Shown one piece after another: positions 37,850-46,965 of a stretch of DNA of 64,000 bases (the stretch's first letter is position 1; every line of letters starts with the position of its first letter). The position numbers and the translations under genes are program-made. The DNA is from Tatlockia sp. (lineage in GTDB: Bacteria > Pseudomonadota > Gammaproteobacteria > Legionellales > Legionellaceae). The stretch lies in the NCBI GenBank assembly GCA_013697725.1, contig JACCWI010000022.1:27806-91805 (forward strand), given 5' to 3'. Under the pieces are notes generated by a model, which had not been told where the DNA came from, searched no databases, and saw only the letters and a list, made by a program, of their open reading frames with translations.

Positions 37850-39268
37850 ATGAGTAGTCCACAATATTACATTGATGCTCTTAGAAAGGGCGATTTCAGC
37901 GAGGCTTTAAAACTCATTGATGATGTTAATTTAAAATATGCCAAAATAAGTGGCAGACCTGATTTAGGACAAGAGGATTTTTTACAGCTCTTAATTTATG
38001 AGCTTTGTAAGACAGACTTAACCATTGATGATGCCGATATTCTTAATTTTTTTTCTGAATATGTTTTTTACAATAATATTCATACAGGAGGCGTGGGGTA
38101 TAGAGTCATGACTATAGCTCAAGCCTTTCCTCTAGCTATAGAATTGAAAAGAAATGCCTCTAATCATCAAGTGATTGATAATATTAAAATTGATGATAAA
38201 GATAGTTTCGAAAAATTCATTGATGAGGAGTCTGCATTTTCGCAATTAACTACAGAAGTTGATGAATCTTCGCTTCAACTCTTAATCAAACTAATTGCTG
38301 AACCTCAAACTGAACAAGTCTTAGCCGCTAAAATTAATAACATGGATACCCCAAGTTTTAATAGACTACAAGAAAATGTAAATATCATGAAAATCCAATA
38401 TGAACTTGATTTCGACTGTCCATTAATTCAAGGAAGATTGGATCAGCAAAACCAAACAATGGCCAGATCTCACCGTTTTAAAACGAATTTAAAATCGATT
38501 AGAGATCGCTCATTTATAACTAATAAGATGCCCAAAGCCGGAACCCCAGATCAAATTCTAGATGATTTGTATAAAAATAGATCGGTTATTTCAATAAATG
38601 GGGTGCTTTTGAGAGATATATTCATTGAAAAATTTAAAATTATAACCACAGATAAAACTCAAGAATCTGTAGATCAAGAAATTGGTAGATTTTTAGCAAA
38701 CGATGACAAATCCTGTAAAACTTCGTATGAGAGAATTATAGGATTATATAAAGAACTATTTTTTAGCAAGATTCAGGACGAGCAAATTAAGACGCAATTA
38801 GCCAAGGATTTAAGCTCAATCACCCATCAAGAAGGTATACTCTCGGTGCTGGGAAACACGTTGGCTAAAAATGCTGCCCAAAATGGACAAGGATATTCTC
38901 CGCAAACAAAAACAACCATTTCCATTCTCACTTATGATAATGGATTTACTGTTGAGGAAGAATGTCAGGTAATGAATCTCAAAAATACCAATTCTAATTC
39001 CCTAGAGGAAAACCAAAGCTACACTAGACATGAAAATTTGGATGGCTCTCCCTTAATGATCTTAAATAACAGCTTTCAATTTCGCATTGACGAAAACTGT
39101 CTCGAATATGCCCATACCGATTTAGAAATTCAATATAACGATAAATTATGTGAAGCGATATTTGATAGAAGGAGTCTTTTTGACAAGATAATTGAGATAG
39201 TGAAATCCATCTTTAGGGTGACTGAGATAGAGGAAGTACCTATTGATAAACCCTCTATATCGCCATAA
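37850..39268 (+). CDS. Hypothetical protein, effector candidate
   Basis: A 472-residue soluble, acidic protein of no family I recognise. It starts with helical MSSPQYYIDALRKGDFSEAL, resembling the first helices of ankyrin/TPR proteins. The middle is charged and helical, and the last 110 residues look beta-rich (TTISILTYDNGFTVEEECQV). No signal peptide, membrane segment or catalytic motif is seen. It stands alone between the thr leader and a hairpin. The ribosome site is weak. Confidence 0.55.
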   Translation: MSSPQYYIDALRKGDFSEALKLIDDVNLKYAKISGRPDLGQEDFLQLLIYELCKTDLTIDDADILNFFSEYVFYNNIHTGGVGYRVMTIAQAFPLAIELKRNASNHQVIDNIKIDDKDSFEKFIDEESAFSQLTTEVDESSLQLLIKLIAEPQTEQVLAAKINNMDTPSFNRLQENVNIMKIQYELDFDCPLIQGRLDQQNQTMARSHRFKTNLKSIRDRSFITNKMPKAGTPDQILDDLYKNRSVISINGVLLRDIFIEKFKIITTDKTQESVDQEIGRFLANDDKSCKTSYERIIGLYKELFFSKIQDEQIKTQLAKDLSSITHQEGILSVLGNTLAKNAAQNGQGYSPQTKTTISILTYDNGFTVEEECQVMNLKNTNSNSLEENQSYTRHENLDGSPLMILNNSFQFRIDENCLEYAHTDLEIQYNDKLCEAIFDRRSLFDKIIEIVKSIFRVTEIEEVPIDKPSISP

Positions 39269-39412
39269 AAACTATGAAATTTAGTTTGATTGGGAACAAC
39301 TCAAATTCAAAGCTATTAATTTCGGTGGGCGATTCCATAAAAGTTCAAAAAATAGCCACTAAACTAATGTATAAAAATACAAATATACTGGCTCATTCAA
39401 ATAATGCGGAAG

Positions 39413-39431
39413 GGGTCTAATAATTAGACCC
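39413..39431. terminator. Hairpin between convergent genes
   Basis: GGGTCTAATAATTAGACCC is a perfect 9-bp-arm palindrome in the 177-base gap between the convergent genes ending at 39268 and 39446. It probably ends transcription from both sides, although T-runs are poor. Confidence 0.55.
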
Positions 39432-39445
39432 TGCCAATTGAAAAG

Positions 39446-40513
39446 CTACACCTTCTTATTAGAAAGTGTAGTAAAATTAAGGTCTTTAATCTCAATGCTA
39501 TGATCAATATCAGGTAAGAGAGCTTGGATAAAAGCATGTTTCAAGACATAACCAATTATTGAAAAAATATGAGTTTCCGGATCTTCAAGGTTTCCTTCGA
39601 TTTTGATTTTGGTAGCTACAGTATGTTTTTTATGATTAGTTACTAATTTAGCGGTTGTTGCAATAAGGCCTTTGTATATAAATTTAATTGGATTCATCTT
39701 CTCCTTAGGATTAATCACTTGCAAATTTTTTATAATAGGTTTTAAGTAACCGTGAATTTTCCCCTTGGCTGCTGCAATTTCGGTGAAAACACTTAGTTCC
39801 CCTTGTTTAACATCAAAATGAGTGTAATTTAACAAAAAATCATTGGCGCCTTGAATTTGCATGGATTTTAAAGAAGATTTTAATAAGAAAGTAGGTTTTT
39901 TTGCATCCGGATCTACTTGTCCACTCACTGTAAACCGCCCCTTAGACATAGCTGCTTGTCCGCTAAAAGTAGAGTACAACGATTTGTGCGCTGTGACTTT
40001 TTGTAAATTTTTAAGCTCAAAATCTATATCATGCAAAGATAATTGAAAGGGTGGTTTACCTGAGAAACTGTGTAAAGAAATTTCTCCATTTTCGATAGAG
40101 ATTTTGTTAAAATTTAATGGGAACAAAGCACTAACTGCAAGCTGCCATTCTTTATCAATGCTGAGTTGCTGATCTTTATTATTAGGTTCAATAACAAAAT
40201 TTAATTTAGGTTTTATTGCTTTTATTTTTCCAACAATAGAACCATGCAAAAGAGCAGGCCATTCAATGGCTAAGTTTATTTGTTCCGCTGAGAAGAAAGG
40301 AACAGGTATATTTTTGTTAATCTTATTTAACTTTAGATTTTTAATCGAATAGCTACCTCGCCAAAGTGAAACATCAATATCTTCAATTTTGACGTGATAT
40401 AAAGGAATTTTATTTATTCGATTTTCTGCATAATGAATCAATGCATAAGGTAGAGCCAATCGAGAAGCAATTAAAATTATGCCTCCAACAATCATTAAGC
40501 CTATTAAACGCAT
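39446..40513 (-). CDS. DUF748 (AsmA-like) envelope protein
   Basis: A 355-residue protein with one N-terminal membrane helix (LIGLMIVGGIILIASRLAL) and a periplasmic body. The block YHVKIEDIDVSLWRGSYSI plus the following KNLKLNK, and FFSAEQINLAIEWPALLHGS, are characteristic of DUF748 proteins, relatives of AsmA/TamB thought to work in outer-membrane or lipid homeostasis. It is shorter than the 1000-residue members. Monocistronic; precise role unknown. Confidence 0.8.
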   Translation of the reverse strand: MRLIGLMIVGGIILIASRLALPYALIHYAENRINKIPLYHVKIEDIDVSLWRGSYSIKNLKLNKINKNIPVPFFSAEQINLAIEWPALLHGSIVGKIKAIKPKLNFVIEPNNKDQQLSIDKEWQLAVSALFPLNFNKISIENGEISLHSFSGKPPFQLSLHDIDFELKNLQKVTAHKSLYSTFSGQAAMSKGRFTVSGQVDPDAKKPTFLLKSSLKSMQIQGANDFLLNYTHFDVKQGELSVFTEIAAAKGKIHGYLKPIIKNLQVINPKEKMNPIKFIYKGLIATTAKLVTNHKKHTVATKIKIEGNLEDPETHIFSIIGYVLKHAFIQALLPDIDHSIEIKDLNFTTLSNKKV

Positions 40514-40716
40514 TTTGAGTCTCCAAATTTGAAAAGACTATAACGGCTCAGTGTAACATAATAGATTTCAGAAAATTAAGGACTTTGGTTAAGGTATCTA
40601 TAGCCATTTAAATTGGCATTTTCTGTTCAATTAGATATATTTTTATATATTCTGCTATTAATAATTCCTTAACAAAAAAAGTTTATAATTAAAAAAATTT
40701 TTTAAAAGAGTTAATT

Positions 40717-41709
40717 ATGAAATCTAAAGATGAAGATTATACTGATTTTTTAGGCACAATCGCTTATAAGCGTTATCGAGAAGAAAAATATCACAAGGGC
40801 CAACAAAAATTTTCTACTTTCTTCCTTAAAATAGCCATCTCTCAACAAAATCCTTCTGCTAAAATAGAATTGACTAATTTAGCAAAAATGTATCAAGAAC
40901 CTGGAAATTTTAAACAAGCGCTTGATTGCTATAAAATATTATATTTCAATGACAAAGCGAGTTTGCAATTAATGCTAAATCAAATGCTCTATAAAGCAGT
41001 AGAACAAAATAATTTAAAAAATGTTAATTTTATGATTAAAGAAGGTGCTGATCTCGCAATAAAAACCTCAGCTAGCGGAATTGGAAGCCTTATTTACCCT
41101 GATTTGCTGCCTTCCATGATGCCAGAAAATGGTTTATTACATTTGGCCTGTAAAAAAAATTATCCGCAAATGGTTGAATTATTATTAAGTTTAGGCCTGG
41201 CTTTATTTGACACCAATAGATTCAGTAAAACGCCCCGTGAAATTAATGAAGTCTGTTTTGACCAAGCGTGGATGCAAATAAACTCTAAAGCCAATGCTAA
41301 TACAATCGATGCCTTCTGCGAAATGATGAATATAACAAAATATGCCTATAATCAATTAACGGAGCAAGCCGAAAAAAGCCTCATATTAAATACCATTAAG
41401 GATAAGTATTTAGAACTTTTAGAAAAAGACAGCAATGAGTCATTAATTAAATCATATACAGCGATAAGTGGATATCCTGATTCTCCAACAATAGAAGATA
41501 TTATTATTCATGCATTTAAAAATATGAATCGCCTTAATTCTGCTTCTTTAGGGATGTTTTCTGTTGAAAATAGAACATTAAGAGCTTTGAAGGATTTGGG
41601 TTGGGTCTGTAAGGGAAATAGCCTAAGTGCATATGCACCTAAGCAATTCAAAGAGGCATTTGACTTGCTATATCCAAAGGATATGCCAAAAAATAATTCC
41701 TGGTTTTGA
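40717..41709 (+). CDS. Ankyrin/Sel1-like protein
   Basis: A 330-residue soluble protein. The N-terminal 90 residues resemble TPR/Sel1 helices (YHKGQQKFSTFFLKIAISQQ, EPGNFKQALDCYKILYF). Then come two ankyrin-like units (AVEQNNLKNVNFMIKEGADL and GLLHLACKKNYPQMVELLLS), and a helical C-terminal domain I do not recognise. The gene end overlaps the longest frame of the deformylase gene by four bases, so the two may be co-transcribed. An effector role is possible but not shown. Confidence 0.65.
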   Translation: MKSKDEDYTDFLGTIAYKRYREEKYHKGQQKFSTFFLKIAISQQNPSAKIELTNLAKMYQEPGNFKQALDCYKILYFNDKASLQLMLNQMLYKAVEQNNLKNVNFMIKEGADLAIKTSASGIGSLIYPDLLPSMMPENGLLHLACKKNYPQMVELLLSLGLALFDTNRFSKTPREINEVCFDQAWMQINSKANANTIDAFCEMMNITKYAYNQLTEQAEKSLILNTIKDKYLELLEKDSNESLIKSYTAISGYPDSPTIEDIIIHAFKNMNRLNSASLGMFSVENRTLRALKDLGWVCKGNSLSAYAPKQFKEAFDLLYPKDMPKNNSWF

Positions 41710-41735
41710 GGAGAAGTGATGTTAAGGAAGTTCCA

Positions 41736-42404
41736 GTGATTTTTAAACCTGTTTATTTAAGTATAATAATTCTATTTTTAGTAAGGAGTTCTTTTTCAAT
41801 GGGATTAGACATAGTAACAATTGAACAACCAGAATTTCATCAAGTCTTAAAAACCCCGGCTAAAAAATCAATATTCCCCCTTAGTAAGGAGATTAGGGAG
41901 TTAATTGATTTAATGAAGGTCAAACTAAACGAATTGGGAGGAGTTGGATTAGCTGCACCTCAAATCAATGTTTCTCAACAAATTATTGCTATCTATATAC
42001 CCGATGAAGCCAAATTACTGCGAGATAATGTGAAAAGATCTTATCCCATGCATATTTTGATTAATCCTTCCTACGAACCCGTTAAAAACACTGAAATTCT
42101 GCATGATTTTGAGGCCTGTTATTCAGTTTCATCAAAAGCTGGCAAGGTCCCGAGATTTAATGAAATTCGACTGTCTTACTACGATGAGACTGGTCATTAT
42201 CATGAGCAATTAGAGCGAGGTTTTTATGCCAGAGTATTGCAACATGAGATCGATCATTTAAAAGGAGTTCTTATTATGGACAGGCTAACTCCTGATTGCA
42301 TACAAGGCACCCTTCAAGACATGATGGCTTTGCGTCGCGCTGAGCTTCCCGAAGATAAAAGAGCTTTGTTTGATAGCCTGATGGCCAAGAAACAAAAAAA
42401 ATAA
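41736..42404 (+). CDS. def: Peptide deformylase-like protein, possibly exported
   Basis: Carries the three deformylase motifs: GGVGLAAPQI, EACYSV (the usual EGCLS, retaining the metal-binding Cys) and QHEIDH, so a metal site for removing the N-formyl group is intact. Two starts are possible. GTG 41736 has AAGGAAG five bases upstream and gives a signal-peptide-like N-terminus (PVYLSIIILFLVRSSFS). ATG 41799 has AAGGAG ten bases upstream and gives a cytoplasmic enzyme of about 201 residues. The EGCLS deviation and the hydrophobic extension suggest a second, specialised deformylase. No fmt gene is adjacent. Confidence 0.8.
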   Translation: MIFKPVYLSIIILFLVRSSFSMGLDIVTIEQPEFHQVLKTPAKKSIFPLSKEIRELIDLMKVKLNELGGVGLAAPQINVSQQIIAIYIPDEAKLLRDNVKRSYPMHILINPSYEPVKNTEILHDFEACYSVSSKAGKVPRFNEIRLSYYDETGHYHEQLERGFYARVLQHEIDHLKGVLIMDRLTPDCIQGTLQDMMALRRAELPEDKRALFDSLMAKKQKK

Positions 42405-42454
42405 AGCGCGGGATCTTAAGTTTGAGAAAAAGAACAAATTTTCCACAGCTTAAA

Positions 42455-42506
42455 TTTTGGAAGCAATTTTACTCCAAATTTCTGGAGTCATGATTGCTTT
42501 CCAAAA
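42455..42506. terminator. Nested inverted repeat between convergent genes
   Basis: Outer arms TTTTGGAAGCAAT (42455-42467) and ATTGCTTTCCAAAA (42493-42506), with a one-base difference, enclose a second hairpin ACTCCA/TGGAGT (42471-42488). The folded form would end transcription from both the deformylase and the sterol reductase genes. Confidence 0.6.
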
Positions 42507-42516
42507 TAATCTCTAA

Positions 42517-43824
42517 TTAAACTATATAAGGTATAATTTTATAAGGAACTCGCTGACAATAAAGTTCCCATTGTTTACCATATTTACGAGCACAGCGTTG
42601 TTCATCTCTGAAAGCTCTATCAAAGAGTAAGATCGTTAGAAAACTCAAATAAAAATAGGGAAGGAAATTATCGAATAGCGCGGGAACAGACCAAAAAAAA
42701 GCAGCTAAAATTTCTGGAATATAATGGAAATGACGACTAATTCCCCACCAACCTGAGGCGAGCAACAAATTTTGTTTCTGCTCGCCTTGCTCTGTTTGAT
42801 AAGCTGCCTGCAAAATAATCGGTTTTTTCCCCCAGATAGTACATTCACCTTTGCTGCTTCTTAATTTTTGCCGTTGTCGATCGGCTAAATAATTAATGAG
42901 AATACAAAAGGATCCGCTAATAAAGATAAGACTAGCAAACCAAGTACTCAATTGGATAGGATGCAAAACTAAATACATGGAAGGGGAAGTATAGATGCAG
43001 GGAACCCAAACTAAACAGCCCCAACAAATATAATAACCTGCTCGATCATGCATAATATCCAAAGAGCTAAGGTAACCTGTTTCCCATATAAAAAATTTGC
43101 TGATATATAACAGTTGTAAAATTACAGAAACCATCATTGAATTGGATAAACCAAAAAGTTCATGTTGTTTGGCTGCATAGGAAATTAAAAAAAGTCCCCA
43201 GGACATCATACCTACTCGGCAACTAATGAATTTCTTAAGCTGCCATCCAAGGAATTTTGGATAAAGTTCAGTGCCCCAATAGTAATCAAAAAGAAAATTT
43301 CCCGAACTGCCGCAATCGGTTGAAGAGGGCGCATAACGGCCTTTAAAATAGAGAATCAAACAAAAAATAAAACTGAATAAATTTAAAGCACCTAATAGAG
43401 CACCCAAATTATCATAGATAATTGTGGCAGAAAAAAAATGAAAGTAGAAACTGGCGATACAGTAAATGGAAATTGTCGTTACAAATGCTAAGAAACCATT
43501 AGCCTTATAGATTGGAATGTTTCCTTTAGGCGTAATAGGCCCCTTAAAAATTTTACCTGGTAACAATCGCATTAATCCAAGTTGAGTAATCATGAATATA
43601 GCGATCATTGCCCAAGCAGAAAAGGATCCCAAAACATTGGGTTGCCAAACTTCGTAAAATACAATAGCAAAACCTTTAACTTGAATTAGTTGCCAAAGCG
43701 CGCTAAAAGAACCGCCCATTTCTGTATTGGTAAACCAAATCATCATTGCTAGTGTAGGTGTTACTAACATAAGTGCTAAAGGACCAAGGGTGTTTCTAAG
43801 CCATGGTAAGTTTATTTTTTCCAT
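42517..43824 (-). CDS. Sterol reductase, ERG4/ERG24 family
   Basis: A 435-residue polytopic membrane enzyme of the eukaryotic C-14/delta-7 sterol reductase family. The C-terminal signature is clear: LLASGWWGISRHFHYIPEI and FRDEQRCARKYGKQWELYC ending in PYKIIPYI; earlier DCGSSGNFLFDYYWGTELYP is also typical. Such enzymes use NADPH to reduce ring double bonds. Bacteria seldom have them; Coxiella and some Legionella do, and host sterols are a plausible substrate. It is single and convergent with the deformylase gene. The family is sure; the substrate is not. Confidence 0.85.
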   Translation of the reverse strand: MEKINLPWLRNTLGPLALMLVTPTLAMMIWFTNTEMGGSFSALWQLIQVKGFAIVFYEVWQPNVLGSFSAWAMIAIFMITQLGLMRLLPGKIFKGPITPKGNIPIYKANGFLAFVTTISIYCIASFYFHFFSATIIYDNLGALLGALNLFSFIFCLILYFKGRYAPSSTDCGSSGNFLFDYYWGTELYPKFLGWQLKKFISCRVGMMSWGLFLISYAAKQHELFGLSNSMMVSVILQLLYISKFFIWETGYLSSLDIMHDRAGYYICWGCLVWVPCIYTSPSMYLVLHPIQLSTWFASLIFISGSFCILINYLADRQRQKLRSSKGECTIWGKKPIILQAAYQTEQGEQKQNLLLASGWWGISRHFHYIPEILAAFFWSVPALFDNFLPYFYLSFLTILLFDRAFRDEQRCARKYGKQWELYCQRVPYKIIPYIV

Positions 43825-44055
43825 TCGTTAATCCATCCTTGTTTCTACATAATTAAAAAAATCACCGAATTTAAATTAAGATTGATTAATTCAATCTTGT
43901 CTGTGTAAATTATTGCTTCTGAATTCGCTGTTCTGGCTCCTCAATCTTAATTAATAAACTTATAAAAAAGAAGGATTTATTTTAACTGGAAGATTGTTCT
44001 TTGGCCAAGTAACCTCATATAATCACTCTTTTTCAAATCCCTGGGAATATTGGTT

Positions 44056-44904
44056 ATGGAGCAGGAAGCTTATCCTTCAGCACAGAATGCTCAGTTTGAC
44101 GGTCGGTTACGTCAAGCTCAATTAAAAATGCTTTTTATGTTAGAACAGATAGATAAGGTTTGTCAGAAGCATTGTTTAGATTATTGGCTGGAAGGAGGGA
44201 CACTTCTTGGGGCAATAAGACATCAAGGATTTATTCCCTGGGATGATGATTTAGATATTTCAATGCCACGTGAAAGTTATGAGGCTTTTTTAAGGCTCGC
44301 TCCAAGCGAACTTCCTGATACCATTTGGCTTCAAACTGCGCAAACTGATCCGGGATATTTTAATCTCACTGTTCCCTTAAAAGTGCGGGATTGCCACTCT
44401 CGTTTTATCGAGTTTCATGAAACAGGAAAGGAGCCTTATCAGCAAGGCATATTCATTGATGTGTTTGTCTATGACAAAATGGATGAAAATGCCTTTCGGC
44501 GCAAACAATCTAAATTTATCGCCAAAAAAATTCTTCGTTTGTTGAGGCCTAAATATAGTCATATAGCAACAGGGCATTATGCCAATCTATACTCTGCTTT
44601 AAGTCGTTTGATCGCTAAAAGGACGCTTGAAAACCTCTTGAAATCAATTATTCAGAATGCTAATCAAGGATCGAGTCGCTACCTTGGCTATGGCTTTGAT
44701 GGCGTTAACTCAAATTTTGTATCTCTTGATGATATTTATCCTTTAAAGCGCACGACTTTTGAAACTGGCCAATTTAATATCATCAACCAGCCAGAAGTTA
44801 TTCTCACCCAGCTATATGGAGATTTTTTATCCTTGCCTCCAGAAGAAGATCGGGTTATGAAACATTGTCGAGAATTAATACCTGATTTGAATGGAGTTCT
44901 TTAA
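44056..44904 (+). CDS. LicD-family phosphotransferase
   Basis: A 282-residue LicD protein: CLDYWLEGGTLLGAIRHQGF then IPWDDDLDISMPRESYEAF holds the nucleotidyltransferase-fold GG and D-x-D metal ligands. LicD proteins place phosphocholine or similar groups on surface glycans, taking them from a CDP-activated donor. The next gene starts on this stop (TAATG) and encodes a nucleotidyltransferase that could supply the donor. The start is ATG 44056; the frame runs two codons further to a TTG. No licA or licB is in the window. Confidence 0.8.
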   Translation: MEQEAYPSAQNAQFDGRLRQAQLKMLFMLEQIDKVCQKHCLDYWLEGGTLLGAIRHQGFIPWDDDLDISMPRESYEAFLRLAPSELPDTIWLQTAQTDPGYFNLTVPLKVRDCHSRFIEFHETGKEPYQQGIFIDVFVYDKMDENAFRRKQSKFIAKKILRLLRPKYSHIATGHYANLYSALSRLIAKRTLENLLKSIIQNANQGSSRYLGYGFDGVNSNFVSLDDIYPLKRTTFETGQFNIINQPEVILTQLYGDFLSLPPEEDRVMKHCRELIPDLNGVL

Positions 44905-46319
44905 TGAATATAAAGCTGGTAATTTTTGATCTGGATGGTGTGTTAGTCGATACTCGAGAGCATCATTTTGAAGCTTTAAACCGTGCTTTATTAAGCGTCG
45001 ATGAACGCTATGTGATTTCAAAAAAAGATCATCTGCAACTATTTGATGGGCTAAGCACGCAAAGAAAGCTTGACCTACTCACTCAAGAGCGAGGTCTAGA
45101 TCTGAAATTGCACCAGAGCATATGGAAAAAAAAGCAAGAACTGACTTTTCAGGTCATTGATGAGCTATTAAAGCCGGATGCTGAAATCACTAGACTTTTT
45201 AAACAATTAAAAACAGATGGTTTTCTGCTTTATGTTTGTTCTAATTCAATACGTGAAACGATTAAACAAATTTTACTCAAAATGCAGTTAATGCAATATG
45301 TTGATTATTTTATCTCTAATCAAGATGTACATTCAGCTAAGCCCCATCCGGAAATGTATTGGCGAGCAATGATTAAAGAAAAGGTATTACCTAAAGAAAC
45401 CTTAATTGTAGAGGATTCTTATGTAGGACGAACCGCAGCCTTAACCTCAGGTGCTAAATTATGTGCTGTTAAAAGCCCTGTTGAAGTTACTGTTGAAAAA
45501 ATTTATTACGAGATGCAAAGGGAAGTCGCATCTGCCAGATGGACAGATGAAAGTATGAATGTACTCATTCCGATGGCAGGTTTGGGTAGTCGATTCATGA
45601 ATGCTGGCTTTACTTTTCCAAAACCACTTATTCGCATTGGCGAGAAGCCGATGATTCAATTGGCTGTAGAAAATTTAAATGTGTCTGCCAATTTTATTTT
45701 TATTGTTAGACGCGATCATTGTGAAGCTTATAACCTTGAATCCATGCTTAAAATCATTGCTCCTGGTTGTAAAATTATTCTTACCGATGGCATTACTGAA
45801 GGAGCCTGTTGTAGTACCCTATTGGCTTCTGAATATATTGATAACGATGCCCCTTTACTTATCGCAAATTCAGATCAATTCGTTGAATGGGAAAGTGGCG
45901 CTTTTTTCCATTCAATGAATGCACCCCACATTGATGGTGGTATTCTCACATTTGAATCTACGCACCCCAAGTGGAGTTACCTCTGCTTAGACGACCATGG
46001 GAATGTCTCAAAATTGCGCGAAAAAGAAGTAATATCCAACCAGGCAACTGTAGGAATTTACTATTGGTCGCGAGGTAAAGATTATGTCCATCATGCAAAA
46101 CAAATGATTGCAAAAAATATACGTGTAGGTAACGAGTTTTATGTCGCCCCTGTATATAATGAAGCGATTGCTGAGGGCCTTAAAATTAAAGCCTATGCCG
46201 TTGATAAAATGTGGGGTTTAGGTACGCCTGAAGATTTACAGCATTTTATCAATTACCAAAATATGGATCATTATCAACTTAGAAAAGGAAGACAAGTCAA
46301 AACAGAGTTAGCTAGTTAA
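44904..46319 (+). CDS. HAD phosphatase fused to a sugar/choline-type nucleotidyltransferase
   Basis: A 471-residue fusion. Residues 1-210 are a HAD subfamily I hydrolase (FDLDGVLVDTREHHFEAL with the nucleophile Asp, CSNS, and VEDSYVGRTAA). Residues 218-455 are an NTP transferase (VLIPMAGLGSRFMNAGFTFP followed by KPLIRIGEKPMI, and the metal-site region ANSDQF). The second half resembles LicC and hexose-phosphate nucleotidylyltransferases. Translation is coupled to licD, so the pair likely builds an activated group, trims a phosphate and transfers the group to a glycan. The substrate is unknown. Confidence 0.8.
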   Translation: MNIKLVIFDLDGVLVDTREHHFEALNRALLSVDERYVISKKDHLQLFDGLSTQRKLDLLTQERGLDLKLHQSIWKKKQELTFQVIDELLKPDAEITRLFKQLKTDGFLLYVCSNSIRETIKQILLKMQLMQYVDYFISNQDVHSAKPHPEMYWRAMIKEKVLPKETLIVEDSYVGRTAALTSGAKLCAVKSPVEVTVEKIYYEMQREVASARWTDESMNVLIPMAGLGSRFMNAGFTFPKPLIRIGEKPMIQLAVENLNVSANFIFIVRRDHCEAYNLESMLKIIAPGCKIILTDGITEGACCSTLLASEYIDNDAPLLIANSDQFVEWESGAFFHSMNAPHIDGGILTFESTHPKWSYLCLDDHGNVSKLREKEVISNQATVGIYYWSRGKDYVHHAKQMIAKNIRVGNEFYVAPVYNEAIAEGLKIKAYAVDKMWGLGTPEDLQHFINYQNMDHYQLRKGRQVKTELAS

Positions 46320-46443
46320 GTACCGATTCACTGTGTTAATCTTTTTTTTTGATTAAAAAATTAGAGATAATTATTTTATTCGGTATTGGTGTTAATTTTT
46401 GATATCATTCAGAGTTCAACTATTAAATTAAGTATAGGATCTA

Positions 46444-46935
46444 ATGATTTTAATTAAAATTTTAGCGTTAATAGGTTCCTGGATATTATTTTTTAAACTA
46501 TTAAAATCCAGAAATAAAAAATTTGCCGGTATCAAAGCAACCTTAATCACTTTATTATTCGCTTCACTTATTTTCCGGTTTAGCACCGATCTTTATGCTC
46601 TAGTAAATAAAACTTTTTTTACCTTTAATAAACAAGGTGAAATAAAGCTCAGTGAGTCACCTCTAAAAATACCTATCGGCCAAGATGGGATTTATTGCAA
46701 TCAATTTACCAATCAAGAAAACAAACCCCTCCAGAAAATTTCCGAAAGAAGTGACGGTAGATATTGTGGGGAGTTTTGGAGATTTGAGAGGGATAAAAAT
46801 TTAATGATACCTTATAAAATTAATAACTTGAATCAAGTTATCTATTGGGCTTCACCTTCATTGAGAATTGTAGGTTCAAAACAAAATTTAGATAAAACAT
46901 TAAACCAGACTAACTTGGTTAACCCTAAACAATAA
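46444..46935 (+). CDS. Hypothetical membrane-anchored protein
   Basis: A 163-residue protein with two N-terminal hydrophobic segments (ILIKILALIGSWILFFKLL and ATLITLLFASLIFRF), then a soluble domain with three cysteines (GIYCNQF, GRYCGEFWRF; two possible pairing positions) and a polar end. AGGA lies four bases before the ATG. I recognise no family. It has its own gap on both sides, so it is probably monocistronic. Confidence 0.55.
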   Translation: MILIKILALIGSWILFFKLLKSRNKKFAGIKATLITLLFASLIFRFSTDLYALVNKTFFTFNKQGEIKLSESPLKIPIGQDGIYCNQFTNQENKPLQKISERSDGRYCGEFWRFERDKNLMIPYKINNLNQVIYWASPSLRIVGSKQNLDKTLNQTNLVNPKQ

Positions 46936-46965
46936 TTATGATACGAAAAACCTATTCTGAGCATT

